A stretch of 8,273 bases of DNA from Candidatus Poseidoniaceae archaeon. GTDB lineage: Archaea; Thermoplasmatota; Poseidoniia; Poseidoniales; Poseidoniaceae. A program made the position numbers and the translations under genes. This document shows, in pieces, positions 1 to 5,684 of the stretch. Positions within the stretch are counted from its first letter, which is position 1. The number at the start of each line of letters is the position of its first letter. The DNA lies in NCBI GenBank assembly GCA_028822955.1, contig JAPKCL010000072.1, forward strand, positions 1 to 8,273, written 5' to 3'. The notes under the pieces are model-generated. The model was not told the origin of the DNA. It made no database searches and saw only the letters and a program-made list of their open reading frames with translations.

Positions 1-39
1 AATTACCATGCGAATGTGTGCAGCCCTTTTTTCGTTCAT
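1..39 (-). CDS. 5' end of an unidentified ORF, cut by the window edge
   Basis: An ATG at 37-39 opens a frame on the minus strand that stays open to the window edge (13 codons, reading MNEKRAAHIRMVI). It begins 54 bases after the IcmF stop, with the same orientation and the tight spacing seen elsewhere here, so it is probably the next gene of the series. No Shine-Dalgarno sequence precedes it. A TATATC sequence lies 8-13 bases before the ATG, too close for an archaeal TATA box of a leaderless message. Thirteen residues are not enough to name a family. Genes for acyl-CoA metabolism often adjoin icmF, but nothing visible here supports such a call. Confidence 0.35.
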   Translation of the reverse strand, partial: MNEKRAAHIRMVI

Positions 40-93
40 GCTACGCGATATACTTGCTCTACTTGTTTCTGTCGAAGTACGAAGAAAACTTCC

Positions 94-3000
94 TCACATG
101 TTTCTACGGTATTGCCCACCAACATTGAACAGCGCATCGGTAATTTGACCCAGGCTCGCCACTTTGACGGTCTCCATCAATTCTTCAAACACGTTTCCGC
201 CGAGCCTTGCAACTTCTTGCAATTGCTTGAGTGCAGCAGCAGTCGCTTCGCCCGCAATCGTCTGACGAACAGTTACTCGTGCGAGACACGCTTCCTTTTC
301 TTCAGGCGTAGCACGTGCCAATTCCATTTCGAAATCATCGGCACTCGATTCATCGAACACCTGTGCGTCCGGATTCTGGAAGGTATTAACACCGACAATC
401 GGTAGAGTTCCATCGTGCTTCATGTGTTCGTAATACATCGATTCATCCTGAATCTTGCCGCGTTGATACATTGTTTCCATTGCACCAAGAACGCCACCTC
501 GTCGGCTAATTGCCTCGAATTCTTTCAGCACTTCTTCTTCGACCATATCGGTCAACTCATCGACGATGAACGAGCCTTGCATTGGATTCTCGGTCTTGGT
601 CCAGCCGCTTTCCTTGTTAACAATTAACTGAATCGCGAGCGCACGTCGAACACTTTCCTCGGTTGGCGTGGTAATTGCCTCATCATAGGCATTGGTGTGC
701 AGTGAGTTTGCATTATCTTGGATGGCGAGTAGAGCCTGTAAGGTTGTACGGATATCATTGAAGTCAATTTCTTGTGCGTGAAGGCTGCGTCCACTGGTTT
801 GGATGTGATACTTGAGCTTCTGACTTCGCTCATCTGCATCGTACAAATCCCGCATAGTAACCGCCCAGATACGACGAGCAACTCGGCCAATGACGGTGTA
901 TTCAGGGTCAAGTCCGTTGCTGAAGAAGAACGACAAATTCGGTGCGAACTTGTTGATGTCCATGCCTCGACTTCGGTAATATTCAACATACGTGAATCCG
1001 TTGGCCAGTGTCAATGCTAACTGGGTGATTGGATTGGCTCCAGCCTCAGCAATGTGATAGCCGGAAATAGAGACTGAGTAGTGATTACGCACTCCATTAT
1101 CGATGTAGTATTGTTGAACGTCACCCATTAACTTGAGTGCGAACGGAGTAGAGAAGATACAGGTGTTTTGCGCTTGGTCTTCTTTGAGAATATCCGCTTG
1201 AACCGTTCCACGAACTGTTTGCAGTGTTCGTGCCTTAATCTCTGCATAGGTAGTAGCGTCAATCATCTCATCGCCTCGTCGTCCGACCGTAGCAAGTCCA
1301 AACGCATTGTGGCCTTCAGGTAATTCTCCACGGTAGGCAGCATCTGTTAATTCGAGTTTCTTTCCTTCCTTGACAAGATGCGCCTCGACCTGTTGGTCAA
1401 TAGCCGCATTGAGGAAGAACGCCAAGATGATTGGAGCAGGTCCATTGATGGTCATGCTGACTGAAGTATTCGGATCGCACAAATCGAAACCAGAATACAA
1501 CCGCTTTGCATCATCACAGGTTGCGATACTGACACCAGAGTTCCCAACCTTGCCCCAAATGTCAGGGCGTCGAGCAGGGTCACGGCCATACAAGGTGACC
1601 GAATCAAACGCAGTTGACAAGCGAACGTAGTCTTGGCCTTGGCTAAGGTAGTGGAATCGACGGTTGGTTCGCTCAGGCTCACCTTCTCCAGCAAACATAC
1701 GTGCTGACAATTCATCGGTTCGCTTGAACGGGAATACGCCTGCAGTATAGGGGAAATGTCCAGGTGCGTTTTCTCTCTTGATGAAAGAATATAATTCACC
1801 ATCATCAGCAAAGGTCGGCAAAGCGACTCGGGGGATATCAGAATGGGCTAAGGATTCGGTTGTCGTCTTGACAGTAAACGCCTTGCCACGAACGTGGTAG
1901 GTGAATTCTCCACTGGAGTATTGTTCTGCGAGACTACGGAATCCAGCTAATTCCTTTCGAGCGGATTCAACGGTCTCAAGAATTTCATCAATTTGACTTT
2001 GTAAGTCCGCTGCAACGTCCTTTGCACCGCGTTCTGATGCGTGGTTTGCAGCAGTCTCAAGATGCTGACACAATCGAAGTTGCTCTGATACTGCATCGTT
2101 ACCGGCATGGTATTCACGAACCACTGCAGCAATTTCAGACAAGTAATAGATGCGTTCTGGGGGGATGACACCCTTGGTAGTTCCCATTTTGTCAATCGGT
2201 TCACTGGCTTCAAAGCCGACGATGCCTGATAACTTACTCCACAAACGGTCGACTCCACCGTCAGCAAATTGGCTTGCGATGGTTGCTACAACAGGCAATT
2301 CTTCATCTGTAACATCAAACATGTTGCGGTTACGGCGAACTTGCTTACGAATTGCTCTAAATGCATCTTCACTACCACGCTTTTCGTATTTGTTGAGGAC
2401 AACGATATCAGCGACATCGAGCATCTCAATCTTCTCAAGTTGCGTGTGTGCACCAAATTCAGCGGTCATGACGTAGAGTGAATGGTCGGCAATAGAAGTG
2501 ATCGCATCGCTGCCTTGACCAATTCCACTTGTTTCACAAAAAATCATATCAAAGCCAACTGCTTTGGCAACTTCGATCGCTCTGTCAAGATTAGCACTGA
2601 TTTCAGAACCAGAGCCTCGGCTCGCAAGACTTCGCATGAAGAGGTCGTTATTGGAGAGTGAATTCATACGAATCCGGTCGCCAAGAAGCGCTCCACCGGT
2701 TCGCTTTCGAGTTGGGTCAACGCATAACAGGCAAACTTTCTTTCCGGGATTGTCTCTCTGGATACGCAGCATTAATTCATCGAGAAGACTTGATTTCCCA
2801 GCACCACCAGTTCCAGTGAATCCAATCACTGGGACTTCCTTATCGGAAGAACGAGCAGTTTCTATTGCTGCTTTGAACGTTGCATCATCAGCACATTCTG
2901 ACAAGGTCATCAACAATCCGACCTTCGCCATGTCATCAACCGTTACCGGTCCATCCATCGATGCAAGCCGTGCGTCGGCGATTAAATCGACTTCAGCAGC

Positions 3001-3432
3001 AATACCCATCAAGTGGTGAATCATTCCCATAAGGCCCATGCTTCGCCCGTCATCAGGTGAGTAGATTTTGGTAATACCTGATTGGTGAAGCGTACGGATT
3101 TCAGGAGGTGTAATGGTTCCACCACCACCGCCAAAGATGCGGACATGTTCACAACCAGCCTCATCGAGCAGTTGACGGATATAGGTGAAATATTCGACGT
3201 GACCGCCTTGATACGAAGTCAAAGCAATGGCGTGGGCATCTTCTTGTACAGCACAATCGACTACAGCTTTGGCCGATTGGTCGTGTCCTAAGTGAATAAC
3301 TTCAGCACCAGAGGACTGAATCAAACGTCGCATGACGTTAATGGCAGCATCATGTCCATCAAACAAGGAGGCTGCGGTGATAACACGAACCGGTCCGGTC
3401 GTCGTTTCAAACACAGGGTCTTCATCGGCCAT
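94..3432 (-). CDS. icmF: Fused isobutyryl-CoA mutase with built-in G-protein chaperone (IcmF)
   Basis: A 1112-residue adenosylcobalamin enzyme that interconverts isobutyryl-CoA and n-butyryl-CoA in the cytoplasm; known family members also act weakly on isovaleryl/pivalyl-CoA. Three parts are visible. Residues about 14-143 are the B12-binding domain, with the cobalt-ligand motif D25-G26-H27, T72-S73-Y74 and a glycine run at 101-105. Residues about 200-405 are a MeaB-like G3E GTPase, with Walker A G207-TGGAGK-S214 and ETSGIGQ at 300-306. Residues about 535-1112 are the mutase barrel, ending in the family-typical GQYRRNM. Two residues mark isobutyryl- rather than methylmalonyl-CoA mutase: Phe560, where methylmalonyl-CoA mutase has Tyr, and Gln755 (in AQNT), where it has Arg. 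The catalytic His793 (SGYH) is kept. Length matches known IcmF (about 1090). Odd points: the guanine-specificity motif reads NKYE rather than NKxD, and a loop of about 25 extra residues lies near 686-735 relative to the Cupriavidus enzyme as I recall it. The ATG at 3432 is the first start after an in-frame TGA 31-33 bases upstream; it lacks a Shine-Dalgarno sequence. It lies 52 bases after the ABC-F stop, probably co-transcribed. Confidence 0.95.
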   Translation of the reverse strand: MADEDPVFETTTGPVRVITAASLFDGHDAAINVMRRLIQSSGAEVIHLGHDQSAKAVVDCAVQEDAHAIALTSYQGGHVEYFTYIRQLLDEAGCEHVRIFGGGGGTITPPEIRTLHQSGITKIYSPDDGRSMGLMGMIHHLMGIAAEVDLIADARLASMDGPVTVDDMAKVGLLMTLSECADDATFKAAIETARSSDKEVPVIGFTGTGGAGKSSLLDELMLRIQRDNPGKKVCLLCVDPTRKRTGGALLGDRIRMNSLSNNDLFMRSLASRGSGSEISANLDRAIEVAKAVGFDMIFCETSGIGQGSDAITSIADHSLYVMTAEFGAHTQLEKIEMLDVADIVVLNKYEKRGSEDAFRAIRKQVRRNRNMFDVTDEELPVVATIASQFADGGVDRLWSKLSGIVGFEASEPIDKMGTTKGVIPPERIYYLSEIAAVVREYHAGNDAVSEQLRLCQHLETAANHASERGAKDVAADLQSQIDEILETVESARKELAGFRSLAEQYSSGEFTYHVRGKAFTVKTTTESLAHSDIPRVALPTFADDGELYSFIKRENAPGHFPYTAGVFPFKRTDELSARMFAGEGEPERTNRRFHYLSQGQDYVRLSTAFDSVTLYGRDPARRPDIWGKVGNSGVSIATCDDAKRLYSGFDLCDPNTSVSMTINGPAPIILAFFLNAAIDQQVEAHLVKEGKKLELTDAAYRGELPEGHNAFGLATVGRRGDEMIDATTYAEIKARTLQTVRGTVQADILKEDQAQNTCIFSTPFALKLMGDVQQYYIDNGVRNHYSVSISGYHIAEAGANPITQLALTLANGFTYVEYYRSRGMDINKFAPNLSFFFSNGLDPEYTVIGRVARRIWAVTMRDLYDADERSQKLKYHIQTSGRSLHAQEIDFNDIRTTLQALLAIQDNANSLHTNAYDEAITTPTEESVRRALAIQLIVNKESGWTKTENPMQGSFIVDELTDMVEEEVLKEFEAISRRGGVLGAMETMYQRGKIQDESMYYEHMKHDGTLPIVGVNTFQNPDAQVFDESSADDFEMELARATPEEKEACLARVTVRQTIAGEATAAALKQLQEVARLGGNVFEELMETVKVASLGQITDALFNVGGQYRRNM

Positions 3433-3484
3433 GCCGATGCTACAGGCCGTTGGTTCATCAAATCAGCCCCTCGTAGTTGGAGGC

Positions 3485-5161
3485 TCAAATGTCGGATACT
3501 TCGCCTTCAGCCAAAGGTGGAAGGCCTTTCTTGGCACGAATGTAGTCGGTGTAATTTCCGAAGTAGACGGTAACGATACCGTCTTGTAATTCCCAGATGC
3601 GGTTGACCACTTGGTCGAGGAACCAGCGGTCGTGTGAAACGGTAATGAGAGAGCCTTCGTAGCCTTTGAGTGCTTCTTCGAGCGTGTCTTTGGAATCCAT
3701 GTCCAAGTGATTCGTTGGTTCGTCCATGAGCAACAAGTTGTTTTCTTCAAGCAGCAGTTTGAGTAGCGCAACTCGAGCGCGCTCTCCACCAGAGAGTTGT
3801 GAGAGTTTAGTCGTCACTTGGTCGCCAGAGAATTGGAATCGACCCAATGCTGCACGAATATCGCCATACTGGAAATCCGGTCGAAGTTTCTGAATCTGTT
3901 CAACAGGGTTGAGGTTGAAATCAAGAGTTCCGTGGTCTTGGTGGAAATATCCAATTTCACATCCCGGTGCAAGGTCACGAGTACCACTGGTGAGTTTTTC
4001 ATCACCGTTGATGAGTTTGAGTAAGGTCGTCTTTCCTTGACCGTTACCACCAACAATGCCGATTCGGTCTCCTTTTCGGACCTCTAAGTCTTGGTTATCG
4101 AGAATAGGTCGTTCAAGTCCTTCAAACACTTTGCTTGCTCCATCAAGTTGGAACACATCCATGCTTGCTTTATCGACGGCTTCGAGGGTAAGAATCAGTG
4201 GCTTTCGCTTCTTTGGAACACGGGCTCTGAGAAGTTTGAGCTCCTTTTGCATACGTTCAATCATCTTCTGTTTGGCAGAAATTGACTTGTCGAACTTATT
4301 GGCGCGCTTCATTTGCTTGAGCGCTCCAGTAGTTGCTGCAATTTTCTTTTCAACGGTATTGATCATATCACCGAGAGCCGCTTCTGTAGCAACCTTTTGA
4401 CGCAAGAATTGACTGTAGTTGCCCTTCCACGGCCAAGCACGGAGGTTATCAACTTCGACGATTCGAGTACACACTTGGTCGAGGAAATACCGGTCGTGTG
4501 ATACGATGAGTTGAGCGCCTTCGAATTCTTTGAGAAAGGATTCGAGCCATTCAGTCGTTTCAATGTCTAAGTGGTTAGTTGGCTCGTCAAGGAACATCAC
4601 ATCGACTCCCGAAAGCCCGACCAGTTGTCGTGCAAGAGCGAGTTTTGCTTTTTCTCCACCAGATAGTTTGCCGACTTGCATATCCATTGGATGTTTATCC
4701 AATCCCAAGCGAGTTAGAGTTGCTTTAGCGATGTTGGCTACGTTTCCGCCCCCGCTTGCTCCGAGTGTTTGTTGAAGTCCAGAATAACGCTCCATGACGC
4801 TTTCCCAATCACCATCGTAGAATTCAGGTTCAATCATTTGGGCTTCAATCTTTGCGATTTCTTGCTCCAATTCTTGAAATTGACGACCTTTACGGCTGAG
4901 TTCTTCTTCGATAGTTGAGTTTGCCTCAAGGTCACGAATCTGTGTGAGGTAAGCAATACGGATTCCTGGGGCGAATTCAATCTCACCTACATCTTGTGAT
5001 TGTTCGCTGATTGTATTGAGCAGTGTTGTCTTTCCAGCACCGTTATGACCGACGATTCCGATACGGTCTCCGTCCTGGACTAACAGGTTGATATCAAGCA
5101 AAACGTCAACAGGGCCGAAACTGCGGTCGACACCTTCGATGTTGATGAGTTGGCGTGGCAT
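3485..5161 (-). CDS. ABC-F family ATPase (ribosome-associated, duplicated ATPase domains)
   Basis: A 558-residue soluble protein with two ABC ATPase domains in tandem and no membrane segments, which defines the ABC-F class. Family members bind the ribosomal E site and act on the P-site tRNA (EttA, Uup, YkpA type) or protect against antibiotics; they are not transporters. Domain 1 has Walker A G38-HNGAGK-T45, signature LSGGE at 166-170, Walker B MFLDEPTNHLD ending at D199, and switch His222. Domain 2 has Walker A G371-GNGQGK-T378, LSGGE at 456-460, LLMDEPTNHLD ending at D487, and His510. Both sites keep the catalytic Glu (193 and 481), so both should hydrolyse ATP. The linker between domains (about 250-330) is charged and helical with a basic RVPKKRK end, fitting the tRNA-interacting linker. 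There is no long C-terminal coiled coil of the Uup kind. The start is an ATG with a weak GGGGAG close upstream. The subfamily cannot be settled by eye. A resistance role is possible, but nothing nearby supports it and a general translation factor is likelier. Confidence 0.93.
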   Translation of the reverse strand: MPRQLINIEGVDRSFGPVDVLLDINLLVQDGDRIGIVGHNGAGKTTLLNTISEQSQDVGEIEFAPGIRIAYLTQIRDLEANSTIEEELSRKGRQFQELEQEIAKIEAQMIEPEFYDGDWESVMERYSGLQQTLGASGGGNVANIAKATLTRLGLDKHPMDMQVGKLSGGEKAKLALARQLVGLSGVDVMFLDEPTNHLDIETTEWLESFLKEFEGAQLIVSHDRYFLDQVCTRIVEVDNLRAWPWKGNYSQFLRQKVATEAALGDMINTVEKKIAATTGALKQMKRANKFDKSISAKQKMIERMQKELKLLRARVPKKRKPLILTLEAVDKASMDVFQLDGASKVFEGLERPILDNQDLEVRKGDRIGIVGGNGQGKTTLLKLINGDEKLTSGTRDLAPGCEIGYFHQDHGTLDFNLNPVEQIQKLRPDFQYGDIRAALGRFQFSGDQVTTKLSQLSGGERARVALLKLLLEENNLLLMDEPTNHLDMDSKDTLEEALKGYEGSLITVSHDRWFLDQVVNRIWELQDGIVTVYFGNYTDYIRAKKGLPPLAEGEVSDI

Positions 5162-5164
5162 GTT

Positions 5165-5170
5165 CTCCCC
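5165..5170 (-). promoter_or_regulatory. Possible ribosome-binding site of the ABC-F gene
   Basis: The minus strand reads GGGGAG three bases before the ATG at 5161. It contains a GGAG core but sits closer to the start than usual. It is the only purine-rich Shine-Dalgarno-like sequence directly ahead of any start in the window, and it supports the ATG at 5161 as the true start. Confidence 0.3.
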
Positions 5171-5244
5171 ATTTCACGGCCCCCGTCAACCCCTCATAAA
5201 CACCATACCTCGGCATTTGCTTCACAAGAGGGTATTTTCTTACT

Positions 5245-5577
5245 TCATTCATACATCGTAAAGGCATTTTTCCGTCCTTTTCGAGCGAGTAACTGTTGAC
5301 GTGTTTGATGCTTATCTTTCGAATGTTGCGCTAAATCATTGCGCATATTTGGGCAAGCAATGATGCAGACGGCCATCCCAAGAAGTACGCCAACAGGCAC
5401 CGAGAAAAGCAGTGGTATCGAGAGAATAACTGAATTAGCAACTCCAGTAAGGAGGCCAACAAAACTGCCAACTCCAATTGGTTTTTGCATCACTTTAGGG
5501 AACAGTCGATATCCATACATCGAACCTCTGTCCTTTGAATCAGGTTGAAGATAATCTCCATCAAAACTATTTGTCAT
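5245..5577 (-). CDS. Small two-helix membrane protein of unknown function
   Basis: A 110-residue protein from the ATG at 5577; a TTG three codons upstream (5586) is also possible but less likely. I do not recognise the family. It has a polar, acidic N-terminus (about 1-25), then an almost unbroken hydrophobic stretch at about 34-76. That stretch is long enough for two membrane helices with a tight proline-containing turn near 59-62 (SVPVG). A strongly basic C-terminal tail (about 79-110, rich in K, R, Q and H) follows. By the positive-inside rule the tail should be cytoplasmic; with a helical hairpin both ends would then face the cytoplasm. There is no signal-peptide cleavage site, catalytic motif or metal-binding cluster; the single Cys pair (C71, C75) lies in the second helix. 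It has its own strong promoter-like sequence upstream and lies 83 bases before the ABC-F start. Its size, promoter and membrane architecture make it a plausible real gene, but no function can be given. Confidence 0.75.
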   Translation of the reverse strand: MTNSFDGDYLQPDSKDRGSMYGYRLFPKVMQKPIGVGSFVGLLTGVANSVILSIPLLFSVPVGVLLGMAVCIIACPNMRNDLAQHSKDKHQTRQQLLARKGRKNAFTMYE

Positions 5578-5587
5578 CGAAAGCAAT

Positions 5588-5647
5588 TACGCATGACGGA
5601 TTATAATTCCTTTGCCGGCAGGTGCCAATGAAGAGGCGACATGCGTA
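5588..5647. repeat. Inverted repeat (8-bp arms) flanking the promoter
   Basis: TACGCATG at 5588-5595 is the exact reverse complement of CATGCGTA at 5640-5647. The symmetry continues weakly outward from the arms' inner ends (AC against GA, one mismatch). The arms are 52 bases apart centre to centre, about five helical turns, and enclose the whole promoter-like region at 5600-5628. They could be paired operator half-sites, or chance. The upper arm also overlaps a small palindrome, GCGTACGC at 5643-5650. Confidence 0.3.
5600..5628 (-). promoter_or_regulatory. Promoter of the small membrane protein gene (bacterial or archaeal reading)
   Basis: On the minus strand a TTGGCA (5623-5628) and a perfect TATAAT (5600-5605) are separated by exactly 17 bases, an almost ideal sigma70-type promoter that would start near 5593 and leave a leader of about 16 bases. 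The same AT-rich core (AATTATAA), preceded by purine-rich AAAGG, sits about 26-27 bases before the ATG at 5577. That is where an archaeal TATA box and BRE would lie for a leaderless message. Either way it points to transcription beginning close to 5577-5593 toward lower coordinates. The leader has no Shine-Dalgarno sequence, which slightly favours the leaderless reading. Confidence 0.6.
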
Positions 5648-5653
5648 CGCTTT

Positions 5654-5669
5654 TCACTTTCCAAAGTGA
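5654..5669. repeat. Perfect 16-bp inverted repeat downstream of the acyl-CoA synthetase
   Basis: TCACTTT-CC-AAAGTGA is a perfect dyad with 7-bp arms and a 2-base centre. It starts 16 bases beyond the synthetase stop codon and about 77 bases before the ATG of the small membrane gene. In RNA the stem would have to open to about five pairs with a six-base loop, and no T-run follows on the minus strand, so it is a poor intrinsic terminator. The dyad shape suits a dimeric DNA-binding regulator better. Confidence 0.45.
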
Positions 5670-5684
5670 TATTCAGTAATGAAA

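Noticed and set aside
16..405. 129-residue plus-strand open frame
   Set aside because: It lies almost wholly opposite IcmF, its translation is rich in Cys, Arg and Phe without any family motif, and the opposite strand carries a clearly conserved protein.
3433..3484. Possible promoter or terminator between the ABC-F and IcmF genes
   Set aside because: The 52 bases contain no hairpin with a T-run, no TATA-like box at a useful distance and no convincing -35/-10 pair, so read-through transcription is simpler.
3485..5161. Antibiotic-resistance function for the ABC-F protein
   Set aside because: No resistance genes, leader peptide or attenuator hairpin adjoin it, and the linker shows no feature I can tie to a resistance subfamily.
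5162..5244. Possible terminator or promoter between the small membrane gene and the ABC-F gene
   Set aside because: CCCTC and GAGGG could pair only across a loop of about 30 bases with no T-run. TTTATG at 34-39 bases before the start is a poor TATA match at an awkward distance.
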